Below are positions 36,001 to 46,765 of a stretch of DNA of 64,000 nucleotides, in pieces. The notes under the pieces were generated by a model that saw nothing but the letters and a program-made list of their open reading frames with translations, had not been told where the DNA came from and did no database searches. The number at the start of each line of letters is the position of its first letter. Position 1 is the first letter of the stretch. Source of the stretch: Medicago truncatula (Eukaryota; Streptophyta; Magnoliopsida; Fabales; Fabaceae); contig NC_053049.1 in NCBI RefSeq assembly GCF_003473485.1, forward strand, positions 8,494,001-8,558,000, written 5' to 3'. The position numbers and the translations under genes are program-made.

Positions 36001-38951
36001 GCGGTTAAAGTATGATTTCTTGTTTAATAAAAGAATTTTTTCTTAAAGAAAGAAACAATCCATAATGAAACGTGATAGCTCAAATCTACAAGCAAAACCC
36101 CAGTTTACCATCAAGAGTTTGTGAATCGACAGCAATAAAATCAACTTTTCCAACTGCAAATTTGTAGTTTCTAATCCCAAATGTTTCCTCGTAGCGTCTG
36201 ATAACCTATGTGGATGCAATGCAATGATAAAAATGTTATGAGAAAAGAAGACACGAAAGGAAGTACACAGTTAAATAAAGGACAAACAAAAAATTCCTCG
36301 CATTCTATAAATTACAGATTGGGAATTATGCAAAATGGAACTGAATAAAACTTGAGTATATTTGATACATTTAATATGTGATGTAAACCTTGCTTTATGT
36401 GAATCACAATTAATAAGACAGGTGTCTGAAATACTGCAGTGCCAAATGTCACTTTACACGAGTTGTCAAAAATCAATCGTCGGGAAAATTTCAAAAATTT
36501 CTCAATGCATTCACAACCAACACAAGATGAAGGCCTTTTATACTTACAACCAAAATCTACCATGTCTCATTTATAATTAATCTTTAGAAAATATCAATAG
36601 TACATCAATGTCAAGGTGATTAGTCTATAAGTCTATATAAAATCCCATACACCAGCAATCTGTAGATATCAATAATGAGTCCAAATTTAAAATCGACAAT
36701 AAGTTAAAATTTCTGTAATTTCCCTTCCCTGAGGTCTTGAGTATAGTTATGACTCTAATATAACTACAACTACATTCTCAGCCATGCATTTTGCATTTTA
36801 TTCTATGTATTGTAAATACCACCGGAATCAACCTTTTGGAAACTTAAACATCAAAAGTAGAGCAATAACATGTTGAAATACCTTTGGCATTGCATAATGA
36901 AGACTTTCATAACCAATGTCATGGTTTCCGGGAATGTAGTAAACTGGCTTGTCTGTGTATTTTCCTTGTGCATTCAAACCAAATATACGTTTTAAGCGAT
37001 TCAATGACTCCTTCCATCTGTCGATCCAAAAAATCATAAAAGAATTTCATATAAGGAAATTCGAGTGAACATGCTGTAGATACAACCAAAGGAAACAATA
37101 TTTTCACTATAGATGAGCCAAACAACTATGTGTTTGAAATTTATCAGGGGCCACCCTTTACTCTTTAGCATATAAACATTTAAAAGACGTTAACAATAGA
37201 AATCTAAGCTTTATTTTACTGCTGTCAATTATTTGAGCTGACAATGTAAATTAATGATTAAATAGTTAATTTAAATGAGGGATTCAGGGAGGGGGAAAAA
37301 AGAGATTGAGATTTTACATTAAGCATCAACGAAGTTACGAAAATATTTGGTATTACAAAGAAGATATATATGTATTTATGGTTTTGTCATGCATTTGGAA
37401 TGAACATAATTGTTAAGTCTTTGACCAGACAATCATGTCTATAAATTTTCAGTGCAATTCTTTGTGGTGCTCATATAATATTAGTTTCTTTATATAAATT
37501 AGTAGCTTATCTCATGACATAAGCACGTATATAAATATTAAATTTCCTTTTATGTCCATAAGCTGTTTTTACCTTATTTCACTAGGCTTCTCATAATAGC
37601 TCATGAATAAGTGCTTAACTAAGCTCCCTAGAATAGCATACATACCTAAATTGTTTACAAAATGCACTCTCAAGAAGTCACCACTTACCATCTATGTTGG
37701 TTCATAAATGAAATGTTTATACTAAATTCCAAAATCATCAGAATTGGAAACTTTCACATGGCATAATAGACAACAAGACAAAACGTCAAAACTTGCATAA
37801 AGCCAAAACATAAATAGATATTTGTTTTCATGACTTACTCTTCATCCGATAAATAAGGACCTCCGTCGAAGTAGTCGCCTAAAAACAATATGACATCGGG
37901 CTTGAAAGGCAGGATCGATGAAAAGAATGATCTTTGCATGTTTAAATCAGTGTAGAATTTCACAATCTCCAGTGCAAGAGATTTCTCTGGAAGATGGAGT
38001 GAAGTTTTATCCATGAGCTGATATGTTAAAAAAAACACATCAATATATTAGATTCACATCCACAGAAACATACGTTAATAGATTCGCATAAACAAGTATA
38101 TGCAATGCAAGATTAATTTTGATGCAATGTCAATGTAAAAACATTTTACATTGTCAGCCAATCACAAATCATCATTTTTGCATGACTTAGGTATATATGA
38201 TTAAAGTAAAATATTTCTAATGATTCAACATTTATGATTGATCAATTAAATTAAGAGTGAAGACTCATTTTGGTCCATCAAAATTTTCTGACCGCCCAGT
38301 TCACTCCGAGATAAAAATAAAACACAAATTAGTACATGCCATTTATATATCGGCGACAAATTAGTCCTCGATTGAAATGAGTCTTCAATCTTAAATTAAA
38401 TCCTTGATATATATAATATATCAGTGGATAAATTAAATCCTTAACATTTATGGTAATATGTAATTACGCATGTATGACATAACCATAAAAGCAGAAAAGC
38501 TCACCTGTGGATCTGCAATAATAGCAACTTTTACATAATCAGTTTGGTGATTCTCACTTTTTGTTTGAACCTGCAATAATAGCAATAATAGCAGAAAACA
38601 AGGTAAGTCAGCTAAGTATTTTACTAAATTCACAATACAAACAAAACTCTTCAATTTTCCACAAAACTCCATAAACTAATTTCCAACAAAATCAAAAACA
38701 TAATAGATCCAACACATCACAATGGCAGCTCAATAATATCCAAAATTTCATAACATACAAAATTAAAAATAAAATTTTGAGAGTGACCCAGAATTGAAAA
38801 AAGTGAAAAGATGAAGACTTTAAGGTTATACCATTAAATGAGGCCATGAACAAGTGAAGAGAGGTGGAAGCCAGTAAGAGAACATTTCACCATAGAGAAG
38901 GGTAAGTGCCCATATGAGACATAGTAAGAAAGTCAACTCTTGTTGCTTCAT
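33032..38951 (-). CDS. Membrane metallophosphoesterase, PGAP5/Ted1/Cdc1-like
   Basis: Calcineurin-like phosphoesterase of the eukaryotic group that removes ethanolamine-phosphate side groups from GPI anchors at the ER (PGAP5/MPPE1 in animals, Ted1/Cdc1 in yeast); the plant role is inferred from family. Thirteen exons: 38951-38832, 38570-38505, 38017-37839, 37017-36882, 36205-36109, 35860-35801, 35715-35615, 35434-35394, 35301-35244, 35074-35000, 34927-34764, 34152-33886, 33281-33032. All join in frame to 537 aa. Metal-binding motifs appear in order: IIADPQ (57-62), GDYFDGG (109-115), GNHD (152-155), THIPLY (230-235), GHDHD (292-296). A hydrophobic N-terminal segment (6-20) and two C-terminal ones (about 367-382 and 513-530) suggest a lumenal catalytic domain held by membrane anchors. 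In exon 11 I chose the acceptor at 34927 because the upstream alternative puts a stop in frame. Introns carry several MITEs. Confidence 0.93.
33370..33740. mobile_element. Two copies of the 'ATAAGCT' MITE family in a phosphoesterase intron
   Basis: Boxes such as AAGCGCTTATAAGTGCTTAT, GTTTCCATAAGCTCTCCCAA and GAAAATAAGCTGAAAATAGC are shared with 10495-11035, 37490-37640 and 53320-53445. The element lies in the last intron (33282-33885) and is duplicated within it. Confidence 0.6.
34188..34353. mobile_element. MITE with GTGTAAA/TTTACAC inverted ends
   Basis: The left end ATGCACTGTTGATGTAAAAC and right end (inverted) ATGCACTGTCAGTGTAAGTT form an imperfect terminal inverted repeat of about 30 bases around a non-coding core, inside the intron between exons 12 and 11. 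A related piece lies near 38120-38165. Confidence 0.55.
34365..34702. mobile_element. Rearranged TRIM (miniature LTR retroelement) with inverted terminal repeats
   Basis: The segment starts TATTGGGAAAAACCCAAGTC and ends with its inverse, flanked by 5-bp direct repeats CTTAT (34360-34364, 34703-34707). The LTR-like part (AAGTCCCACATCGGATAGAT, a TATATAAAG box) occurs once forward (34365-34487) and twice in reverse (about 34527-34582 and 34648-34702). A primer-binding-like TGGTATCAAAGC (34491-34502) matches the initiator-Met tRNA type. A reverse-strand GAGGGGGGTG tract (34586-34595) is polypurine-tract-like. No coding. It sits in the phosphoesterase intron between exons 12 and 11. Confidence 0.75.
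37490..37640. repeat. 'ATAAGCT' MITE fragment in a phosphoesterase intron
   Basis: Boxes CTCATGACATAAGCAC, GTCCATAAGCTGTTTTTACC and AATAAGTGCTTAACTAAGC are shared with the family listed at 33370-33740. Confidence 0.45.
38255..38400. repeat. Small fold-back element
   Basis: AAGAGTGAAGACTCATTTTGG on the left is inverted as AAATGAGTCTTCAATCTTAA on the right, with a non-coding core. It lies in the intron between exons 3 and 2 of the phosphoesterase gene. Confidence 0.55.
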
Positions 38952-39201
38952 CACTGATACTCAATGAATTCAAAGCAAGGTTTGAATCTTTGAAGAGTTT
39001 AATGTTACACTCTTCCAAATTAGGAAACCTCAGTTCTCGGTCTTTTCTTTATTTCAGATTTTTTTTTTCTTTCTAAACTTTACTTTAAACTATTATTACG
39101 CAAGTTAGTTAGTTTTAATTAAGGTGAGATGTAAGTAAGATAGGGAAGGAAAGTATCAATACATTTTGAACACTCATCCAAATTATAAAATAGTTCATCG
39201 T

Positions 39202-39290
39202 TGATTCCCGTGAGCTTAGTTTAGTTGATAAATATATTGCATAATATAGGTAAAAATTGAAGTTCGGATCCATTGCACTTCACTTCTTCA
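39202..39290 (+). mobile_element. Degenerate SINE, same family as 19372-19457
   Basis: GATTCCCGTGAGCTTAGTTTAGTTGATA matches the head of the minus-strand copy at 19372-19457, and ATATTGCATAATATAGG follows. The box B region is mutated (AGTTCGGATCC). It lies upstream of the divergent phosphoesterase start. Confidence 0.6.
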
Positions 39291-39602
39291 CATTTAATAT
39301 GTATGAGTTTTAGTTAATAGGCTATTTGACAAAAAAGTGTTTATAATTGTGTACTATGTTAATCAAAATAGTCTTGCAATACAAACAATAATTCTTTTCA
39401 TATAAAGATTGATATAATAGTAAATAAATATACTAAAAGACTCGTATGATAATATTATCATAGTATTTTAACATCAAGTATAATTTTGACTAATAAAAAT
39501 GGACAATCTAATATTATTTTGGAATTTTGATATATTGAGAAATATTGTGATTATTCATTTAACAAAAGAAAATCACAATTTATTTTGGTATTTTGAATTC
39601 AG

Positions 39603-40128
39603 AGGCATGTTAATGTGTGTCAGGGTGTGGTTTTTTGGAAGATGCTCGACATTTATTTTTGTCTTGCAGCTTCTTTGGTTCTTTATGGTCATTGGTGAGA
39701 TCTTGGATAGGCTTTGATGGTGTTGATCATTGTGACATTTCAAATCATTGTGCACATTTTGCTTTTTACACAGGTGTGTTGAAAGCGAGGAGATATTTTC
39801 TTCAGCTTATTTGGTTATTGACGATGTGGGTTATCTGGAATGAAAGAAATAACAGGATTTTTAAGCAAAAAGAAAGTTCACTAGTGCAATTATTAGATAA
39901 AGTAAAGTATCAGTCTTTGTGGTGGCTGAAAGCTAGTAAGGTTGTTTTTGTTTTTGGTGATCAGATGTGGGTGTCGAATCCATTGTCTTGTTTAGGCATT
40001 GGTTAACATTTTGTTGTAATCGTGTAAACTGCTGGTCTCGTTTTTAGTAGTTTTTTCGGTACATCTTGTGCTGAAAGGGCTATTTTTGAAGTGTTAATAT
40101 AATCCATTTTTGCTTGTTAAAAAAAAAA
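39603..40128 (+). mobile_element. 5'-truncated LINE: reverse-transcriptase zinc-binding domain, 3' UTR and A tail
   Basis: A frame ending at 40006 encodes CGFLEDARHLFLSC, then WSLVRSWIGF and LIWLLTMWVIWNERNNRIFK. This is the zinc-binding C-terminal region that follows reverse transcriptase in plant L1-type elements. A short 3' UTR and an A run (40119-40128) follow. ACAATTTA occurs just upstream (about 39576-39583) and just after the A run, a possible target duplication. Everything upstream of the zinc-binding region is missing, as expected from incomplete reverse transcription. Confidence 0.8.
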
Positions 40129-40129
40129 C

Positions 40130-40990
40130 AATTTACCAAAAGTGATAAATCTAAATAATATCGAAAATGAATAGTTTGTTTTGTATGAACATGAATTTTT
40201 TTTGGTTCCATGAAAAAAAGGAAAAAAAAAAGAAGAACCAACTCCTTAAAAAGGAAACGTCTAAAGAATCCTCTAATAAAGTATATGTGATAAACATGAA
40301 AGTGACTCATCAAATATAACAAAATGGTTTAAATTATTAGTCCAGTTTAATAAGGATATGTTTGTATATGAATTTTATTTTTTTTACACAAAAGAGGGCA
40401 AGCCCAATGTTTGTATATGAATTTATTCATTACTTATCTTATCTTTATTCATTATCCATTTGAGATAAATAAAAACAAGTAAACATTAATGGAACTTTTT
40501 AATGAAGTCTATTTAATAAAAGTGTCTCACTAACATATGATTTGTAAATATCTCTCTCATAGATTGAAGATAGATAAATAAAACAAAACTCAAACTCTTT
40601 TTCCTAAAAAGAAAAAACTTAAACTGTTTGGTGTGGAAAGAGAATAGAAATGAAATATTGCTCTTATAAATTGAAGATGAAACAGAATTCAAACTCTTTC
40701 GTGTAGAAAGAGAATAGAAATGAAATATTGTATGTTACTACTTCCTCCGTCTCAAATTATATGATATTTTAGACATTTTACACGTATTAAGAAATGTAAT
40801 TAATTTTATGTGAAAAATAGATATTCTCTCTGTCCCATTTTAACTGAGTCATTGACTCATTTCACACTTATTAAGAAAACGTGTATAAGTGAAAGAGGGA
40901 GAAAAATGTGTTTGAGTGCCCTTATCAACTATTGATGCATTTTTTTCTTTATCATAAATGCAGAATATATTGAATTGGAAGTGGTGAAAG
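40130..40990. other. Intergenic, MITE debris
   Basis: Contains half-elements with CTTCCTCCGTCTCAAATTAT (about 40740) and CTCTCTGTCCCATTTTAACT (about 40833), typical of broken Stowaway-like MITEs. No gene. Confidence 0.45.
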
Positions 40991-40995
40991 TAGTA

Positions 40996-41288
40996 CTACC
41001 TCCGTTCCTAATTATAAGACTCTTTTGAGAATTTTTTTTTGTTCCCTTTTATAAGACTCATTTGCTATTTCCAACTACATTAATTATTTCTTTATATACA
41101 TGCCCCTATTTATTATACATCTTTTTCTTCAATCAGCAATAAATGACATGTTGAAAACATAAACCAACTCTCTCATAAAGGATAAAATTGTAAAAACAAT
41201 AGTAATTACAAACACATTTAATACAAATATCCACTATCTTAATTCCTGTTATTTTTTCAAAATGGCCTATAATTAGGGACGGATGTAG
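40996..41288. mobile_element. Stowaway MITE
   Basis: It starts CTACCTCCGTTCCTAATTAT and ends with the inverse (ATAATTAGGGACGGATGTAG), flanked by TA (40994-40995, 41289-41290). 293 bases, non-coding. Confidence 0.85.
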
Positions 41289-41409
41289 TATTAATTAGTG
41301 TTATAATTGAAAAAAAATAATTAATATTGTATTGAAAAGTGAAATGGGTCAATTTTTCTAGGACAATATTTTTTTTGCAAATGACTAAGTTATTATGGTA
41401 CGGAGGGTT

Positions 41410-41815
41410 ATGAGCACTGGCGGAGTCAGAAATTTTGCAAAGCCTGGGCAAAAAAGTTTCAGAATATTTATTAAACAGTTTTATAATATTATTGAAATTG
41501 TGAATTGGTGTAGTGGTTTGTTTTGTTGAAACTAACTTGAAGAACGGGGGTTCGAGTCCTACAAAACCTATTTTTTTGAATAAAAATATTTTTAATACAA
41601 TAGAAAATAAAAAGAGAGGGTTACCTGGATCGAGCCCACGCGCTAAACGGGTTAAGGAACGCGCCTAACCACTAAAACACCATACATCATATGATATGTT
41701 ATGGATAATATGATAGTTATATGCAAGTTAAGAACTGCAGTGGCACCCGGGACTGAGCCCAAACTAGTTGGGTGGTAAAACCGTCACTGATTATAAGTTG
41801 TTTTACAAAATTGTT
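41410..41815. repeat. Repeat with tRNA-like segment
   Basis: It begins near GAGCACTGGCGGAGTCAGAA and ends near GGTAAAACCGTCACTGATTA. Inside, TTGGTGTAGTGGTTTG and GGGGTTCGAGTCC resemble tRNA boxes A and B, and a second inverse tRNA-like stretch (GCGCCTAACCACTAAAACAC) lies at 41655-41685. Class uncertain. Confidence 0.4.
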
Positions 41816-42299
41816 CTTAATAAATAATATGAAAAAGATAAATAAAAGAGTGATAATTCATTATTCAAAAGGAACAACTATTTCCAGTATGGGTGTGTTA
41901 CCTACTTTTGATGTTCTTTGAAATATTTGTTCCTTTTGGAGGGAGCTAAATAAAAATAAATTTTAATCAATAAAAACTGTGATCACACATAAGTGCATTT
42001 CAATTTAGATTTATAAATTGACCATATAGAATATCAAGAACCTACTTCAAATAAACTGGCTACAAAATTGTTAAGTGCCTCTTTATCTTTAGCCTTCTTA
42101 TATCTTGCTCTTTGTTGTTGGGAGATCGAAGGGCTTGTAAGTTTTCTATGCTTCTTTGGTTATGCATCCTCCTATGTTCTCATCACAGAGATAGAAAAAT
42201 TAGACAGAGGTACGCGCGAGAGAAATCAAAACGAGATTAGTATTTTTTCTTCAAGAAAAAATGACAAAACAAAACCAAAACTATAATTTTAGGCAAGTA

Positions 42300-42590
42300 A
42301 TATTACAGTTGAAGAGGGCAAAAAATCCAAGACTTTAGAGCATCCGAAGAAGAAGCATCGTACTTAGCAAGTCAATCTGCACACTCGTTGCCTTAACAGA
42401 GGGTATGATGAAAATTAATAATTCAATCTCGATGTTACAGTTGGACAATCTGACTAATCAAAGGAGCATGAAGATGATGAGGTTCGACATCCGACATGAT
42501 TAGATCAAAAGCCACCATAGAATCTGATTCAAGAATAATGTTCCCTTGACCCGCATCATACGCAATACGAAGGCCGTGAAAAATGACATA
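42300..42590 (-). pseudogene. RNase H-like domain remnant of a non-LTR retroelement
   Basis: On the minus strand, GLRIAYDAGQGNIILESDS and ISQIVQL, then downstream GNECAD-stop-LAKYDASSSDALK, match the plant RVT_3/RNase H pattern that ends L1-type ORF2 proteins and many captured copies. One Trp codon is replaced by TGA and the frame is broken between the blocks, so it is dead. Confidence 0.7.
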
Positions 42591-42839
42591 CAATATATTT
42601 TTTTTCTCTGGGAGGTCGAGCCTCCAAATCCATTGACATGTTTCCTGTGGAGTCTGACATGCAAAAGAAAGAGAGATTGAAGTCAACCACTTTTAACAGT
42701 GCAAATACCTGGTGGAGAATGAGTTCAAATTTTGATGTTGTGGGAAGACTCATAAATGAAGATACTTTGAATTTGAAGTTGAATATTGAGAGGGATCTCA
42801 GTTGTGAGATAGAGAAATTTCAATGGCTGGGATGGTAAT

Positions 42840-43325
42840 GTCTTTTAGTCTCAAATTAGTTTCACTAACATGGATACAAGGAACATGATTACTAAGATAA
42901 TTATCCTCCAACCATTTGTCACACCAAAGAGAAACCTCTCATCTTCCAATTATAGTCATCAAATAAGATTTTAAAACTTCAACGGTCTTGGTAATAGTCT
43001 TCCAAATACAAGAGAAACTTTGATAATCTGACGCTTCTAAAATAGAGATACCATAAAGGTACTTGGAAGAAAATAGATTGACCCAAAGCATATCCAAATT
43101 ATGGAGCAATTTCTAAACATGTTATCAAACAGAAAGAATAACGAGTCTTTAGTAAAATATTATAAACTTGAACATTATGTGAAATAGTTTACCAACAAAT
43201 CCTAAAAGCTAATGAAAAATGTTATCAAGTCATTGAGAGAGTATTAGTAACCAAACAATCTAACTTTGCCTTAAAAAAAATCTAACTGAACTTATGATTT
43301 TTAAACTATCTACTATAAGCTTAAT
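42840..43325. other. Intergenic, nothing recognised
   Basis: AT-rich, no exon or repeat identified with confidence. Confidence 0.3.
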
Positions 43326-43329
43326 GCAC

Positions 43330-43500
43330 AGTTTCAGCAAAAAATTGAGTAGAATTTTCTACGATTTTTCCTACAGATTTACATTTTCCAAAAAAATCGT
43401 AGATATACTGTCAACACCACAATTTCTCCTACAAATTTCCAACTTGTAGAAAAAATTTCTCTTAAAAAAAAACTTGCTGAGAAATATTTATTGGATTGTG
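43330..43500. repeat. CACTA-style subterminal repeat block
   Basis: Carries TTTTCTACGATTTTTCCTACAG, AATCGTAGATA and CTCCTACAAATTTCCAAC, the CTACGA/CCTACAAATTCC repeat style seen near CACTA element ends. A similar block lies at 52860-53110. Confidence 0.4.
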
Positions 43501-43609
43501 TTAACCGAGACACTCGTTAAGATATCTAAAAAAGGAAAAATAAATTAAAAATGATAATTTTTTGACTTTTGAAGCATTGATTACACAATTTTCAATGCAA
43601 AAATTATTA

Positions 43610-43754
43610 CTCTTTCTGTTTCAAAATATAAACAAATTTTACTTTTTAGGTTCATTCAATTAATGATGTATGTGGTCTATAATATGAACCACATACATCA
43701 TTAATTGAATGAACCTAAAAAGTCAATTTTGTTTATATTTTGATACGGAGGGAG
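43610..43754. mobile_element. Stowaway MITE, near-perfect hairpin
   Basis: 145 bases flanked by TA. The whole element folds back: GGTTCATTCAATTAATGATG on the left is repeated inverted on the right with a loop near 43680. The right end is the standard CTCCCTCCGTATC (inverted). Confidence 0.88.
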
Positions 43755-44310
43755 TATATTTACTACCTTAACCAATGTCCGAAGGCATTGGTTAATATTT
43801 CTCATATTTATTTATAGCAGAATTTGTAAGAAATCAAAGTTAACTCATTTGTCCTTTTAGATAGACAAAATTTAGCAATGACGCTACATTACAAGTCAAC
43901 AAAAATCTTAGATTAAAAAAAACCTTTTATTTTTTGAATAACGAAGATTAATTGTTAGTTGTTAGATTAATAATACATACTCTTTTTTTAGTTTGAATCT
44001 ATCTCCAAGTATTTTTTTAAACCTTATCTCAAACCAGTAGAAAAATACTTAGAGATATCTACCAAAAAAAAGAAAAACACTTAGAGACATTTAATGTCCG
44101 CATTTCCACTAATAACAATATACAAACGAAATATATTTTTTTAGCGGACTTTTTTATATTTGTCCTTTCACCATATATCAAACTCTTAAAATTAAGAGTA
44201 AATGATCACTTTGATCATTGACTCTTCACCTCGCTCTCACAAAGGTCTTTGACTCATGATTAAATACAAAGTAGTTTATGAATGTGCACTTTCGTTATCA
44301 GTTTAGTCCC
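43755..44310. other. Intergenic, nothing recognised
   Basis: AT-rich, no coding or clear repeat structure apart from the start of the fold-back element that follows. Confidence 0.3.
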
Positions 44311-44317
44311 TGACGTT

Positions 44318-44650
44318 AAAAACTTATGTCAACCAATGAGGTGGCGTGCATGAGGTGTCACATGGACTAAAATGAAAGGAAAAAATTATCATTTTGATCC
44401 CTGAACTAAAAATCAATATCCACAAATTGAATCTCAAATCTCTAATTCCCTCTTTGTTCAAAATCAATATTTTTTTTTTTTGTTGTTGTTGTTCAACAGT
44501 AGAGATTTAAGGATTAAATTCAGGATTTGAGATTCAATTTGGGATATTGAATTTTTATTCAAGGATCAAATGACTATTTTATATTTTTACTTTATTCCCT
44601 ATGCCACCTCATGCACACCACCTCATCATTAACATAAGTTATACAATAAT
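44318..44650. repeat. Fold-back element
   Basis: Left arm 44318-44465 (AATGAGGTGGCGTGCATGAG, TTTTGATCCCTGAA, TTGAATCTCAAATC) is inverted on the right at about 44500-44645, around a (GTT)n-containing loop. Non-coding. Confidence 0.6.
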
Positions 44651-44733
44651 GCACTGTTCTACCAACTAATTGTACTATGCTCACTGGACCGAAGTTTATA
44701 ATTTATAATTGTAGTTAAAAGATAAATAATTGT

Positions 44734-44870
44734 ATCCAGAAGTCCTAGCTCAACTGGCAAAAGACCGAAATTGTTAGGCCGGATGCAATGACTGGGGTTC
44801 GAACCCCGGTACCTCCACTTGTGTGTCAGTTTATTTTGCCATTTCGTCTATCTACAAAAAAAAAAAAAAA
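44734..44870 (+). mobile_element. Intact tRNA-derived SINE with target-site duplication
   Basis: 137-base element with box A CTAGCTCAACTGGC (44746-44759), box B GGGGTTCGAACCCC (44794-44807) and an A tail ending at 44870. It is flanked by identical GATAAATAATTGT (44721-44733 and 44871-44883). This is the most complete copy of the family also seen at 1-115 and 21916-22051. Confidence 0.93.
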
Positions 44871-44904
44871 GATAAATAATTGTCAATACTGGTAGAAAAA
44901 TGTT

Positions 44905-46524
44905 GGCTTATTTGATCCAATGGTCCCCTAATTAATTTCACGTTTTCATTTTGGTCCTACAATTAATAAAACGTACGTTTTGGTCCCTCACTTTTGTCTC
45001 TGTTTGCCAAATAAATCCCTTCTGTCAAATAATTAAAACTTCCGTTAATAAAAGTCCACGTGACAAAAAAAACCCAGAAAATAGGTTTCTCCCCTTGTGT
45101 TCTTAATCATCTTCATGGGATTCATAAAAAAAACCCAGAAAAAAAATCATCAAACAAAACACTTCCTACCCTTTCCAATACGATCTTCATCTTCCTTCAT
45201 CGATCTGTTTTGTTAAATCCTTCAATCCTTCGTTGATGAACAGTAACACAAGATGGTCTTCATCTCTCTCGATGAACAATGCGATCTGGGTGCGGGGTTC
45301 ATCTCTCTCTCTCTCTCGAACAGTACGATCTGGGCGTGGTTTGCTCGTCCTTTTCCAAATCGTGGATTTTGATTGTATTGGGTTGTTTCTTTTTGTTCAA
45401 ATCATGAGTTCTTAGCTTCTATTCAAACTAATGGGTACAAAGAAAGACATACATATGTCCTGCTCCTTCCTGCAATTTTGGGATGAAGGTTATTATTTTG
45501 TTGTTATCACCATCATCGTGATTATGCTTTTATGGTGGTAAGTAAAATGGGGAAGTTGAAAATTGAAATTGAAATTAGGGAAGAAAGGAAGAAAAGGATT
45601 TTTGGGTGATTCGGAACAGAAGAAGATTCAACTGGTTGTTGTTGTTGTTGAGTAGTAATTTGGTGCTATTAGTCATTTTGAGATTGATTTCTCTATGCAT
45701 CGGCAAAGATGACAATGGGAAGGGAAGGGGAATTTGGTGTTTGAATTTCTATGATTTGCTTTGTAACTTTAAATGATTTATAGCTAGGGTAGCTGCACAA
45801 CCACCACGCCACTCTCAATTTCATACATACAGATTTAGCTTCATTCACGCCACTCTCAATTTCATACATACATATTTAGTTTCATTCTTCTTCTTCCTCA
45901 CAACCCACATGTGATTCTATTGTATTAATCTGTATAGAATTGATGATGATGATGATGTTGTTGTTGTTTAATTGATTTGTTGATGTTGTTCTAAGAATTG
46001 GTTCTGGTTTTTTTTTGTTGGATTTTTTTATGAATGTTGTTGAACATTATATCAATTTTGGTGATTAAATTATGTGTTGTTGGTGGTGGAAGTTTAGTGA
46101 TTAGATGATGGTGATTATGATCATGTTGTTGTTGACAGTTGTTGATTCTATTTTTTTGGTTTTTTTCATGAATGTTGATGAATGTGAGTTGAAGATGATG
46201 AAGATTATTAAGGTAGAAGATGAAGAAAGAAATAAAAGAATTAGTTGTTGTTGGTACATCGTAAGTTACAATAGACACGTATAATCCAATGGTCATTCTT
46301 TTTAAGAAACAGATCAAACAGTTTAAATTAAAAAGTTTAATAAGGTATATGGTGGACCATTTTTAAAGTTGGTCCACCATAGACATTTGGGGTTAAACTT
46401 AACAGACTAGGGATTTATTTGGTAAACGGAGAAAAAAATGAAGGACCAAAACGTACGTTTTATTAATTGTATGACCAAAATGAAAATGTGAAATTAGTTA
46501 GGAGACCAATAGATCAAATAAGCC
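44905..46524. mobile_element. Non-autonomous Mutator-like element with exact 9-bp target duplication
   Basis: Ends start GGCTTATTTGATC on both strands and continue as terminal inverted repeats of roughly 125 bases (44905-45030 and 46400-46524) with scattered mismatches. AAAAATGTT directly flanks both sides (44896-44904, 46525-46533). A 9-bp duplication and long inverted repeats are the hallmark of MULEs. The 1.4-kb interior has no MULE transposase. It holds pyrimidine-rich, leader-like sequence and a 41-base tandem duplication (45805-45886). The right end lies just upstream of the TNPA-like gene leader. Confidence 0.88.
45805..45886 (+). repeat. 41-bp tandem duplication inside the MULE
   Basis: Two copies of a unit beginning CACGCCACTCTCAATTTCAT (45805-45845 and 45846-45886) with two base differences. 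Confidence 0.85.
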
Positions 46525-46559
46525 AAAAATGTTTTTTCGGGGCGCACATATCATGAGTT

Positions 46560-46765
46560 TCATTTTTGATCTCTCTCAAATCAAAAACCCTCTCTCTTTC
46601 TGTTTCCCTAGTTAAACCAAACCCTAATTATCTCTCTCTCACATTCGAGATCTTATTCTCCACTTCCTCTTTCAATTCCTCGTTCTCGTTGCATTCCTAC
46701 TCAAGGTCTCGATTTCTCCAGTTCAAATAATTCTTCTCAGAATCGCATTTCCAATCGTTGATAAG
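46560..46765 (+). promoter_or_regulatory. Probable 5' leader exon of the CACTA-type gene
   Basis: Pyrimidine-rich sequence (CTCTCTCTTTCTG, AAACCAAACCCTAATT) ends at ATAAG followed by GTCAGC, a plausible donor at 46766. A spliced message would join it to 47729, 11 bases before the start codon. A related leader-like stretch with ATTCTTCTCAGAATC lies at 57640-57783. Inferred from sequence style only. Confidence 0.5.

Noticed and set aside
41500..41570. tRNA gene suggested by TGGTGTAGTGGTTTG and GGTTCGAGTCC
   Set aside because: The boxes are present but the acceptor and anticodon stems do not form; it lies within a repeat.
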